From contig CAUDAE010000001.1 in assembly GCA_958447445.1 (NCBI GenBank), positions 1-64,000 on the forward strand: a stretch of DNA of 64,000 nucleotides, in the 5' to 3' direction. The notes below the pieces were generated by a model. It saw only the letters and a program-made list of their open reading frames with translations. It ran no database searches and was not told the origin of the DNA. Made by a program: the position numbers and the translations under genes. This stretch comes from an uncultured Collinsella sp. (GTDB taxonomy: Bacteria; Actinomycetota; Coriobacteriia; Coriobacteriales; Coriobacteriaceae). The first letter of the stretch is position 1. The number at the start of each line of letters is the position of its first letter. This document shows positions 14,650 through 24,000 of this stretch, one piece after another.

Positions 14650-17532
14650 ATGACGCTACTGTATTTCCTTACCCTGTTTCCGCTGGTACCGGCGCTGGGC
14701 ATGCTGCTCGCGCGCGGTGACCGCGCCCGCGATGCGGTGGGACTCATAGGCTCCGGCATTATCATGGCGGTGACAGTTGTAGTCGCCGTGATGTTTTTTT
14801 GCACGGGTCCGCAGAGCTTTGAGATTGCCCCCGGTACCTCGCATGCGCTCTCGATCATCAGCTCCGTCATCGACGTAATTCTGTGCGCCGTCATCCTGTA
14901 CAACGCGTACAAATATAAGAGCGTGCTTACCACGGTGCTCGGCATAGTCCAGCTGGTGGGCTCGCTCGTCTTTGCGGCCATGACGCTGCCTGCGGCCGAA
15001 GCCGTCACGGCGATGCCGCTCTACCTAGACTACATGAGCGTGATCATGGTCCTCGCCGTCGGCATCGTCGGCAGCCTTATCTGTATCTACGCTTTGGGCT
15101 ACATGAAGGACTTCCAGGCCCATGATGAGCACGAGGCCGCGCTGCGCGGGCAGACCGCGCCCGACCGTCGTCCGCAGTTCCTGGCGCTTATGTTCCTGTT
15201 CCTCTCGGCCATGTTCGTCATCGTGACGAGCGACAACCTTGAGTGGCTGTTCTGCGGCTGGGAAATCACCACCGTGTGCTCGTTCCTTATGATTGGCTAT
15301 ACGCGCACGCCCGAGGCCATCAAGAACGCCTTTAACCAGATCATCCTCAACATGCTGGGCGGCATCGCGTTTTTGGCCGGACTCATGTACCTGCACGTGA
15401 ACGGCATGCCGCTGACCATCTCGGGTGTGATCGAGCTTTCCGGCGCCGGAACCGCGCAATCCGCGCTGCTGGTGATGCCGGTCATTCTGCTGTCGCTCGC
15501 CGCACTCACCAAGGCCGCACAGATGCCGTTCCACACTTGGCTGCTTGGCGCCATGGTTGCCCCCACGCCCACGAGCGCCCTGCTGCACTCGTCCACCATG
15601 GTCAAAGCCGGCGTGTTCCTGATGGTCAAGCTGAGCCCGCTCTATGCCATCTATCCCGTGACCGGCTTTATGGTCACGAGCGTGGGTGCCATCACGTTTT
15701 TGCTCGCTGCCCTCATGGCCATCTCGCAGAGCAACGCCAAGCGCGTGCTCGCGTACTCCACCATTTCCAACTTGGGCCTCATCAGTGCCTGCCTGGGTGT
15801 CGGCGCGCCCGAGGCCGTATGGGCGGCCATCTTCCTGATCCTGTTCCACACGGTGGCCAAATCGCTGCTGTTCCTGTGCGTGGGCACGGCCGAGCATCAT
15901 ATCGGCAGCCGCAATATCGAGGACATGGACGGCATGTTCAGCCGCATGCCGCACCTGACGCGCCTGATGATGCTGGGCATCATGGGCATGTTTGTGGCGC
16001 CGTTTGGCATGCTCGTGTCCAAGTGGGGCGCCCTGGTGGCGTTTGCCCAGACCGGCAACGTGCTCATGATCATGGTGCTTGCCTTTGGCTCGGCCGCGAC
16101 GTTTTACTTCTGGGGCAAGTGGCTTGCCAAGCTTTCGGGCGTCGACCCCACGGCTCAAAACGTTGAGGTCAATGTCCATAAGACCGAATGGATGGCCCTC
16201 AACACCATCGCCGCGCTGCTGATTCTGTGCTGCGTGGCGTTTCCGGTTATCTCGAGCGGTCTGGTGTCGCCTTACTTGGCCATGGTGTTTGGCCGCGTGC
16301 CGTACGTTATCGGCAAGGACGCCATGTATCTGATGGTGGTTATCGTGGCGTTTATCGCCGTGGTGCTGCTGACTTCATTCCGCGTGAGCAACAAACCGCA
16401 CGTAAACGTATATCTTTCGGGCGTGGGAACCGACAAATATCGCCATTTCCGCGGCTCGATGGGACATGAGGTGAAGGCCGAAAAGCGCAATTGGTACTCG
16501 GAGGACGCCCTTGGCGAGAAGCGTATTAGCCCCGTGGGTAGCGTCGTGTGCTGTAGCATTATCTTGTTTGCGCTGCTGTGTTGCGCGTGGATTGGGCCCG
16601 AGCGGCTTGCCATGAGCGCGCCCTCGGTGCTGCGCGGCAAGTATTTTGAAGGTTCGGGCGTCGTGGGCATCTTTATTGGTACCGTGGCGTTTGCCTTGAT
16701 TGCGCCGCTTGTGGGCGGCCTGATCGACGGCGTTGACCGCAAACTGTCCGCCCGCATGCAGGGCCGCGTGGGCCCGCGCCTGCTGCAGCCCTTCTACGAC
16801 GTTGCCAAGCTGCTGCGCAAGGCCCCCGCCAGCGTAAACACCATGGACGATACCTATATGGCGTGCGCGCTCATCTTTACCGTCGTGGGCGGCGGCATCT
16901 TTGTGTCGGGCTCCAACACGCTGCTGTGCGCTTTTATGGTGACGCTCGCCGCGATCTTTGTGGTGCTGGCGTCCGCCTCGACGCAAAGCCCGTTTGCCCA
17001 GGTCGGTGCCGACCGCGAGCTGCTGCAGGTCATGAGTTACGAGCCCGCCGTTCTGCTGATGAGCGTGGGCCTGTACCTTGCCACCGACAGCTTCGATTCC
17101 ATCGCCGTGACGGGGCAGTCGGCCCCCATCATCGTGTACAGCGCGCCCATTTTCCTCGCGCTGCTCGCGGTACTTACCATCAAGCTGCGCAAGTCGCCGT
17201 TCGATCTTTCGTACTCGCATCACGCGCATCAGGAGATCGTTCAGGGCGTCGCCACCGAGATGAGCGGCGGCACGCTGGCCAAGATGACCCTTATGCACTG
17301 GTGCGAGACCGTGCTGTTTTTGATGTGGGTGGGCATGTTCTTTGTCTGGGACAACCCGGTGAGCTGGGTGGTCGCCCTGGTCGTGATGGCTGCGACGTAT
17401 TTTGTCGAGGTCCTGATCGACAACACCTTCGCACGCAGCACCTGGCGCAGCTGCTTTAGGCTCGGATGGGGCGTGGCGCTGGTGTTTGGCCTGCTCAACC
17501 TTATGCCCATCCTCGTCGACGTGTTTATTTAG
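14650..17532 (+). CDS. Ech-type hydrogenase: fused NuoL-like and NuoH-like membrane subunit (EchA-EchB)
   Basis: 960 residues joining two normally separate membrane subunits. Residues 1 to about 640 form the antiporter-like proton-channel subunit (NuoL/HyfB/EchA): many membrane segments, GWEITTVCSFLMIGYTR, the helix with MPFHTWLLGAMVAPTPTSAL (near 295-315) and AHSLL-like TVAKSLLF with conserved Lys. From about 670 the NuoH/HycD/EchB subunit follows, with DRKLSARMQGRVGPR near 697-711 and the acidic loop region QVGADRELLQVMSYEPA. The chain should carry the ion-translocating path of the complex and anchor its peripheral arm. ATG at 14650 has GGGGGAG 7 nt upstream. First gene of a five-gene operon; the small subunit follows after 12 nt. 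The reading frame runs through the junction without a break. Confidence 0.9.
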   Translation: MTLLYFLTLFPLVPALGMLLARGDRARDAVGLIGSGIIMAVTVVVAVMFFCTGPQSFEIAPGTSHALSIISSVIDVILCAVILYNAYKYKSVLTTVLGIVQLVGSLVFAAMTLPAAEAVTAMPLYLDYMSVIMVLAVGIVGSLICIYALGYMKDFQAHDEHEAALRGQTAPDRRPQFLALMFLFLSAMFVIVTSDNLEWLFCGWEITTVCSFLMIGYTRTPEAIKNAFNQIILNMLGGIAFLAGLMYLHVNGMPLTISGVIELSGAGTAQSALLVMPVILLSLAALTKAAQMPFHTWLLGAMVAPTPTSALLHSSTMVKAGVFLMVKLSPLYAIYPVTGFMVTSVGAITFLLAALMAISQSNAKRVLAYSTISNLGLISACLGVGAPEAVWAAIFLILFHTVAKSLLFLCVGTAEHHIGSRNIEDMDGMFSRMPHLTRLMMLGIMGMFVAPFGMLVSKWGALVAFAQTGNVLMIMVLAFGSAATFYFWGKWLAKLSGVDPTAQNVEVNVHKTEWMALNTIAALLILCCVAFPVISSGLVSPYLAMVFGRVPYVIGKDAMYLMVVIVAFIAVVLLTSFRVSNKPHVNVYLSGVGTDKYRHFRGSMGHEVKAEKRNWYSEDALGEKRISPVGSVVCCSIILFALLCCAWIGPERLAMSAPSVLRGKYFEGSGVVGIFIGTVAFALIAPLVGGLIDGVDRKLSARMQGRVGPRLLQPFYDVAKLLRKAPASVNTMDDTYMACALIFTVVGGGIFVSGSNTLLCAFMVTLAAIFVVLASASTQSPFAQVGADRELLQVMSYEPAVLLMSVGLYLATDSFDSIAVTGQSAPIIVYSAPIFLALLAVLTIKLRKSPFDLSYSHHAHQEIVQGVATEMSGGTLAKMTLMHWCETVLFLMWVGMFFVWDNPVSWVVALVVMAATYFVEVLIDNTFARSTWRSCFRLGWGVALVFGLLNLMPILVDVFI

Positions 17533-17544
17533 GAGGCGGCATCC

Positions 17545-18132
17545 ATGGATCATAAAATGTCGCGCTCGCCGTGGGTTATTCATTATGACGGCTCGAGCTG
17601 CAACGGATGCGATATCGAGGTGCTGGCCTCGCTCACGCCGCTGTTCGATGCGGAGCGCTTTGGCGTGGTCAACACCGGCAACCCCAAGCATGCGGATATC
17701 TTTTTGGTGACGGGGTCGGTCAATGCCCAGAACCTGCCCGTCGTGCGCCAGATCTACAACCAGATGCTCGAGCCCAAGTGCGTGGTGGCCTGCGGTATCT
17801 GCGCGTGTTCGGGTGGCGTGTTCCGCGATGCCTACAACGTGATCGGCGGCGTGGACCGCGCGATTCCCGTGGACGTGTACGCGCCCGGGTGCGCCATTCG
17901 TCCCGAGACCGTGATCGATGCCATTGTGGAGGCGTGCGGCATCCTTGATCAGAAGGAGGCCGTGATGCGCGCCGGCGGTGACCCGCTTACCGTGGGCGGC
18001 GCTGCTACCTGGGATGGCGGCGTCGAGTTGGGCGAGGACGGGTTCGTGGCTGCGGGGGCCGGGGCTGACGATGCGCCTGCTGGGACGTCCGCGGCCGGCG
18101 ACGCGCCCGCCGCTGCAAAGGAGGGCGAGTAA
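17545..18132 (+). CDS. echC: Ech-type hydrogenase small subunit (NuoB-like, EchC)
   Basis: 195 residues. It carries the proximal [4Fe-4S] cluster that passes electrons between the NiFe site and the ferredoxin-like subunit. Ligands are visible: CNGCDIEVL (near 16-24), CGICACSGG with its cysteine around 85, and the APGCAIRPE segment near 115. The fold ends near residue 135. A tail of about 45 residues rich in Gly/Ala/Asp is additional to the family core. AGGAGG precedes the ATG by about 8 nt. The stop overlaps the next start (TAATG), implying coupled translation. Confidence 0.93.
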   Translation: MDHKMSRSPWVIHYDGSSCNGCDIEVLASLTPLFDAERFGVVNTGNPKHADIFLVTGSVNAQNLPVVRQIYNQMLEPKCVVACGICACSGGVFRDAYNVIGGVDRAIPVDVYAPGCAIRPETVIDAIVEACGILDQKEAVMRAGGDPLTVGGAATWDGGVELGEDGFVAAGAGADDAPAGTSAAGDAPAAAKEGE

Positions 18133-18851
18133 TGCAAAAGGCTATCTATACCACCGTCGGGATTGACGAGCTCCTGTCGCATGTCCAGGCGCTCAAGGGC
18201 GTCGGCGCGCGCTTTGTGCAAATGCACGCCGAGCGCAACGTCGACGACGGCATGTATCGCCTGGTCTATACGTTTATCAACGTTCGTGCTGCTCAGGAGC
18301 AGATTGCGCAGGACGGCAGCTATGCGATCGAGAACCTGGTGGTTGAGGGAATTAATCAGTACCAGGAGATTCCGTCCATCAGCTCGTACTATCCGGCAGT
18401 ATTCCCGTTTGAAAACGAAGCGCACGACCTGTTTGGTCTTGCCATCACCGATATGCAGATTGACTTTAAGGGCTTTTTCTACCAGGTCTCGACTGCCGAG
18501 CCCATGAGCGTTATCACGCCCGAGGTGAAGGCCGCGCGCGAGAAAGCCATGAAGGTCCGTGCCGCTGCCGAGGCCAAGGCGCGCAAGGCCGCGGCCGAGA
18601 AGGCTGCTACTGCCACGGCCGCTGCGGGGGAGGGCACTGCGGGCGCTGGCGATGCTGCGGGCGCTGCCGTCGCTCAGCCCGCTGCGGCTGCCGGCTCCGA
18701 TGCTCAGCACGATGAAACTGCTGCGAAGGCCGCGCTCAAGGCTGCCGAGATGGAGGCAAAGCTCGCCGCCATGGATCCCGAGAAAGCGGCCAAGGTCCGC
18801 GCGGCGCTTGCCGCCAAGGCCGCCCGCGACAAGCAGAAAAAGGAGGCGTAA
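18132..18851 (+). CDS. echD: Ech-type hydrogenase NuoC-like subunit (EchD) with Ala/Lys-rich tail
   Basis: 239 residues. The first about 125 are the NuoC/EchD-type domain, including FPFENEAHDLFGL, the family's E-x-x-x-D-L-F-G signature; this subunit supports the catalytic large subunit. Residues about 135-239 are a low-complexity Ala/Lys/Glu tail likely to form a charged helix or disordered region, not part of the usual family. The start overlaps the echC stop by 1 nt, and the large-subunit gene begins 5 nt after the stop, with its AGGAGG inside the last codons. Confidence 0.88.
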   Translation: MQKAIYTTVGIDELLSHVQALKGVGARFVQMHAERNVDDGMYRLVYTFINVRAAQEQIAQDGSYAIENLVVEGINQYQEIPSISSYYPAVFPFENEAHDLFGLAITDMQIDFKGFFYQVSTAEPMSVITPEVKAAREKAMKVRAAAEAKARKAAAEKAATATAAAGEGTAGAGDAAGAAVAQPAAAAGSDAQHDETAAKAALKAAEMEAKLAAMDPEKAAKVRAALAAKAARDKQKKEA

Positions 18852-18856
18852 GGTCC

Positions 18857-19945
18857 ATGGCACATCGCTCCGTTATTCCGTTTGGCCCGCAGCACCCGGT
18901 GCTGCCCGAGCCGCTTCATCTGGACCTGGTGATCGAGGACGACCGCGTCATCGAGGCAATTCCGCAGATCGGCTTTGTGCACCGCGGGCTCGAGAAGCTC
19001 ACCGAAAAGCGTGATATGCACCAGTTTGGCTACATCGCCGAGCGCATCTGCGGCATCTGCGCCGTGGGCCACAGCTGCGGCTATGCCAGCGCCTGCGAGC
19101 GCATGCTCGAAATCGAGGTGCCCGACCGCGTGCAGTATATCCGCGCCATTTTGCACGAGCTTTCGCGCATTCACTCGCATCTGCTGTGGCTGGGCCTGCT
19201 CGCCGATGCCTTTGGCTTCGAGGCGCTGTTCTATCGTTCGTGGACGCTGCGCGAGCAGATTCTCAAGATCTTCGAGAGCACCTGCGGCGGGCGCGTGATT
19301 CTGTCGATTAACGAGATCGGCGGCCTTAAGCACGATATCGAGGACTCCGAGCTGGCGGGCATTGTCCAGACGCTCGATGCCATGCGTCCTGACTACGAGG
19401 CCCTGGTGCATACGTTTTTGGACGACAACAGCTGCGGCGAGCGCCTGCATGGCGTGGGCATGATTAGCAAGAAAGACGCGCTGGAGCTTTCGATGGTCGG
19501 TCCGTTTGGGCGCCCACCGGGCGTGGATTACGACGTGCGCCTGTTTGGCGACGGTGCCTATGCGGATCTGGCTGCGTTTGAGCCCATCGTTGCTACCGAT
19601 GGCGATTGCTATGCCCGCTGCCAGGTGCGCTGTGCCGAGGTCACGCAGGCCATGGACATCATTAAGGAGCTTGTGGGCAAGATTCCGCACGACGGGATAG
19701 GCGGGCGCACCAAGCTTACACCGGCCGACGGCGCACGCGGCGAGGTTGTGATTGAGCAGCCGCGCGGCGAGGCGTATTACTATGTGCGCGGTAACGGCAC
19801 CAAGAACCTGGACCGCTTCCGCGTGCGCACGCCGACGTCGCAGAACCTGGCGGGTCTGACACATGCGCTGCAGGGCGTGCTCCTTGCCAACGTGCCCATG
19901 ATTATCCTGACCATCGACCCCTGCATTAGCTGCACGGAAAGGTAG
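18857..19945 (+). CDS. echE: Ech-type [NiFe] hydrogenase large (catalytic) subunit (NuoD-like, EchE)
   Basis: 362 residues. It binds the NiFe centre that reduces protons or oxidises H2. Both nickel-ligand pairs are present: RICGICAVGHS near residues 64-74 and DPCISCTER at the extreme C-terminus. The protein stops at the Arg after the second CxxC, so the C-terminal peptide that maturation proteases cut from many hydrogenases is absent. VHRGLEKL near 41 and the following region match group 4 enzymes. The gene lies inside the operon, between echD and the ferredoxin subunit. Maturation (hyp) genes are not in this window. Confidence 0.94.
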   Translation: MAHRSVIPFGPQHPVLPEPLHLDLVIEDDRVIEAIPQIGFVHRGLEKLTEKRDMHQFGYIAERICGICAVGHSCGYASACERMLEIEVPDRVQYIRAILHELSRIHSHLLWLGLLADAFGFEALFYRSWTLREQILKIFESTCGGRVILSINEIGGLKHDIEDSELAGIVQTLDAMRPDYEALVHTFLDDNSCGERLHGVGMISKKDALELSMVGPFGRPPGVDYDVRLFGDGAYADLAAFEPIVATDGDCYARCQVRCAEVTQAMDIIKELVGKIPHDGIGGRTKLTPADGARGEVVIEQPRGEAYYYVRGNGTKNLDRFRVRTPTSQNLAGLTHALQGVLLANVPMIILTIDPCISCTER

Positions 19946-19952
19946 GCGCGGC

Positions 19953-20294
19953 ATGAGTTTACTGACATTTGCCAAGACGGCCTTAGGTTCTATGGTCAAG
20001 CAGCCGGTCACGGTGCGCTATCCGCAGGAGAAGCTGACGGCACCCGAGCGCTTGCGCGGGCATATCGTCAACGACATGGACGTGTGCATCTGCTGCGGCA
20101 TGTGCGCGCGCCGCTGCCCGGCGGGCGCGCTTGCGGTCGATCGCAAGGGCGGAACGTGGTCGATCGACCCGTATGCCTGCGTGGTGTGCGGTGAGTGCAT
20201 CGAGAGCTGCCCCAAACACTGCCTGACTATGGACACCGCCCGTACCCCGGTTGCGGCGGACAAGACTCTCACGATAGAAACCAAGCCGGCATAG
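19953..20294 (+). CDS. echF: Ech-type hydrogenase ferredoxin-like subunit (EchF)
   Basis: 113 residues with two [4Fe-4S] motifs, CICCGMCARRCPAG near residue 45-58 and CVVCGECIESCPK near 75-87. It should take electrons from reduced ferredoxin and pass them to the small subunit. ATG at 19953 has an AGGTAGG site overlapping the upstream stop. Last gene of the operon, followed by a 14-bp perfect hairpin. The short lysine/alanine ends carry no known domain. Confidence 0.93.
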   Translation: MSLLTFAKTALGSMVKQPVTVRYPQEKLTAPERLRGHIVNDMDVCICCGMCARRCPAGALAVDRKGGTWSIDPYACVVCGECIESCPKHCLTMDTARTPVAADKTLTIETKPA

Positions 20295-20304
20295 CGCTGG
20301 AATA

Positions 20305-20338
20305 GGGGCCGGTGGGGCAAAAATGCCCCACCGGCCCC
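20305..20338 (+). terminator. strong hairpin ending the hydrogenase operon
   Basis: GGGGCCGGTGGGGC and GCCCCACCGGCCCC form a perfect 14-bp stem around AAAAAT. No T run follows, so it may act as a Rho-associated or bidirectional block. Confidence 0.6.
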
Positions 20339-20368
20339 GCGCTTAATGCGCGGTGGAGCCGCCGCGAA

Positions 20369-20522
20369 CAAAACTATGCCGGATTACGGGGCTGGATAGC
20401 GAACCTCCGACCATATAGAAAACCGCAAAAACAAAACCGCAGGTAGATAGCCTGCCGTTTTCCAAAAAATGAAGGTATGGATGAGGGTCCCGACTTTAGC
20501 CCCGTAATCCGGCATAGTTTTG
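20369..20522 (+). repeat. long-hairpin element A, copy 2 (154 bp)
   Basis: Arms begin CAAAACTATGCCGGATTACG and end with the exact complement (25 bp). Relative to copies 1 and 3 the arm has GGATTACGG instead of GGTTTACGG, and the opposite arm has the matching CCGTAATCC, so pairing is kept. Core AAAACCGCAGGTAGA at 20433-20447. Confidence 0.85.
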
Positions 20523-20547
20523 AAATAGCACCATATCCGTAGAAGCC

Positions 20548-20587
20548 CTTGATCTCCCGTGGACAGAGGGAAACGGATCATTTTTGC
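20548..20587 (+). repeat. motif C copy (diverged)
   Basis: GTGGACAGAGGGAAACGGAT followed by CATTTTTGCC, between elements A and B. Confidence 0.55.
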
Positions 20588-20615
20588 CTTGCGAGGGCTG
20601 CCGCGTGACCCGTCT

Positions 20616-20775
20616 GCCACGAAATGGGCCTATCTACTACGTTTAGGCGGCAGCCCTCGACCACGTCAAGTAATGCGAAATGAAAACCGCAGGTAGAACG
20701 CTTGCAGTTTTTCATGAAAAGCGGCTATGGTCGGGGGTATCGAGTCAAACGTAGTAGATGGCCCGATTTCGTGGC
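20616..20775 (+). repeat. long-hairpin element B, copy 2 (160 bp)
   Basis: Arms begin GCCACGAAATGGGCCTATCT and end GATTTCGTGGC, complementary with few mismatches. Core AAAACCGCAGGTAGA at 20683-20697, followed by ATGGTCGGGGGTATCGA as in the other B copies. Direct repeat of the copy at 27423. Confidence 0.85.
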
Positions 20776-20787
20776 GAGCGTTACCAA

Positions 20788-20827
20788 CTGATTCCCCGGG
20801 GACGGAGGAAAACGGATCATTTTTGCC
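20788..20827 (+). repeat. motif C copy
   Basis: CTGATTCCCCGGGGACGGAG followed by GAAAACGGATCATTTTTGCC, directly after element B. Confidence 0.6.
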
Positions 20828-20881
20828 TGATGGCTCCGAGTCGCACCCGTTTTCCTGCGAAAACTCTCGTGTCTCATCTTT

Positions 20882-20899
20882 GGTGAGACATTTGTCTCA
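20882..20899. promoter_or_regulatory. 18-bp palindrome upstream of the adhesin gene
   Basis: GTGAGACATTTGTCTCAC is a perfect inverted repeat (8+8 with TT centre). Further TGTCTCA words lie near 20870 and 20943. The site is about 110 bp before the adhesin start and may be an operator. Confidence 0.45.
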
Positions 20900-21006
20900 C
20901 GCCCAAAACAGAATCTGGAACATGTGTCACCTGCCCTAATTGTGTCTCATTTTGTAACTTTAGGCTGTTGCAAGGTCTGAGACCGGATCGCGAGAAGGGA
21001 GACGCG

Positions 21007-24000
21007 ATGAGTAAGTACACGAGGGGTCTCTTGGCGGTGATACTTGCCGTAGTGCTGGTGTTGCCGGCTGCAGCATTTGCCATGCTGCCCGAGGCCAACG
21101 CCAGGTCCAGCACCGGAATGGACGGACCGACAATGAGCGGAAAGGTCGTCGTCGATCCCGACACCAGCGGACGCTGGGAAATCTGGGCGGCCGGTCACAA
21201 CGGTAATAAAGTAACGACTCAAAACATCGGCCGAATCTGGACCGACAAGACGGTCGAGGCAACTGAGGAAAACGAAGAGTCGGATTTTCTGACCACGCTT
21301 TCGGCCATGTCCTCGACGTCTAATTCAACCGTGACGGTTACTACGCCGCTCGACATCGTGATGGTGCTGGATGCATCTGGCTCGATGGATGATCCTATGG
21401 GTGGCGGAGATCGCACTAAGCGTATCGATGCACTGAAGAACGCTGCGAACAGCTTTATCGATACCATCGCCAAACAAAACGAGAGTATCGAGGGTGTCGA
21501 TAGGCAACATAGGGTTGCCATTGTTAAGTTTGCGGGCGAGAAGTCCAACAATATCGGCAACAATATGTATCGCGACGGAGGGTACTCCTACAATTACACC
21601 CAGGTTATGAAAGAATTGACCTACTGTTCCGGCAGCAATGCGGATGATCTCAAGAAGAATACAATTAATAAAATTCAGCCTGCCGGCGCCACGCGCGCCG
21701 ACTATGGCCTAGAGCTGGCCGAGAAAATCACTACCACTTATGGCCGCAAAGATGCCAAGAAGATTATTGTGTTCTTTACCGACGGTACGCCAACAAAGCA
21801 AAATAAATTCGATGCGGGTGTCGCCAACGCTGCCGTGACAGCTGCTAAGAATATGAAGGACGGCAAGGCCACCGTTTATACCATCGGCATCTTTGATGGC
21901 GCGAACCCCAAAGCCAGTGTCCAAGATTCGAAGACAAGCCAAGAGAACAAGTTCATGCAGGCCGTTTCAAGCAACTACCCCAATGCCACGGCATGGGATA
22001 CTCATGGCACACGCGCGGAAAACTCCGACTACTACAAGTCGGCGACCAACGTCGTAGAGCTCAAGAAGGTCTTCGACGACATCTCACAGGCCATCACATC
22101 GGAGGCGCCTTATCCGACCGAAATTGATAAGGGCTACGACGCGACCAAGTCCGGCTACATCACGTTTACCGACGAGCTGGGCGACTTTATGCAGGTCGAC
22201 AGCTTCACCGAGGTCGTCATCAACGGCACGCCGTTTACCAAGGCGAGCAAGACGGTCAACAAAGAGACCAATACCGACACCTACGAGTTTGCCGGCAAGG
22301 CAAAAGACCTGCTCATTACCGTGCAGCGTGCTGGTGATGACAATCCCCAGAAGGGCGATGTCGTAACGGTCAGCATACCTGCGTCGTTGATTCCGCTGAG
22401 CCACTTTAAGACCGTAGACGGCAAGCTTTCGGTCGACAGCGCTCAGCCTATCCGCGTGAAGTACACCTCGAGCGTGAAGAGCGCCGCACTTGACAACCTG
22501 TTTACGCCCGAGAAGGTAACGGGGCTCAAGGATTACATCGAGAACAATACGACCGTTGCCAACGGCGCCAAGACCGTGAGTTTCTACGCGAACAAGTGGG
22601 CTGCCGGCAATCTGGGCAATACGGTTGCGACCTTTGAGCCGGCCGACACCAACCGCTACTACTACTTCCAGAAACAGACCCCTATTTACACGGACAAGGA
22701 CTGCACGCAGCCTGCAAAGAATTCGCTGGCAGATACCGGCACCTATTACTACAAGGATGAGTTTGAGGAGCAGGGCGAAAACGGCGAGGCCAAGCCCGCC
22801 TCTGCCGTCATCGAGTTTATCGGCGGCGACGCTGCGAAGTTTGACGGCGCTATTGTTGCTGACGAGGACGGCAACCTTTCGTTTAGCGTGGGAACCGCGC
22901 GCCTAGCCTTTATCGACGAGCTCCACACCACCAAGGAGAGTGTGGGCGGCAACAACACTGGTACCGCGACCGACGTTCTTAATCCCAAGTGGAACAACGT
23001 GTCCGCCAAGGCGACCGCGACGCATGTCAATTCCTACCTGGGCAACAACGGCAAGATCAGCTTTGCGTATGACATGACGCCGGCAATGGTGAACACCAAG
23101 GCCAGCTTTGGCCTGACCAAGGTGCTCAAGGGTCGCGACTGGACGAATGCTGACGCGTTTGAGTTTGGCCTGACATCCGAGAGCGGCGCCCCGATGCCTG
23201 CGGCTAGGACTGCGACCGTGCGCAAGGCTGACCTGGACCAGGGCAAGGCCGCCATCGACTTCGGCACGATCGAATACACCGAACCTGGCACGTACGTCTA
23301 CAAAGTCAGTGACAAGCATGCCGGGACCACGATTGACGGCATCGCCTACAGCAAGAACGTCGCGGAGATCACCGTGACGGTAACGCCCGACAAGAAGGGC
23401 GAGCTGAGCGCTGGCGTGAAGGTGACCTCGGGCGAGACCGAGTTCAAGAACGTTTACGCCACGAATCCTGTTGAGTCCAGCGTCACCGACCAGATTACCG
23501 TGACCAAGTCTCTGACCGGGCGTGACCTTACGGCCGACGAGTTCAGCTTTGAGCTGCTCGAAATCATTGACAAGGAAGTTAAGCCTGTCGAGACCGTTAA
23601 GAACGCCGCCGACGGCAAGGTGACGTTCAGTGCCATCAAGTACACCGAGATCGGCCAGCACACCTACAAGCTGCATGAGGTTAAGGGCAACGCCGGCGGT
23701 ATTGACTACGATGACGCGGTCTACACCATCGTGACGACCATCGCCGATAACGGCAAGGGCCAGCTGGTTGCCACGCACGAGCTGAAGGACGCCAAGGACG
23801 TCAAGAGCATCGAGTTCAAGAACGCCTACACCACGAATGCTACCGAGGCATCGCTTGCGGGTATCAAGAATCTGCAGGTTGACGACGCTCTGACCCCGGC
23901 TGATATCACCGGCAAGTTCACCTTTACCGTGACCGGTGAAGAGGGCGCGCCTATGCCTGCGAGCACGAGCGTGCACAACGACGTTGACGGCAAGGTCGAC

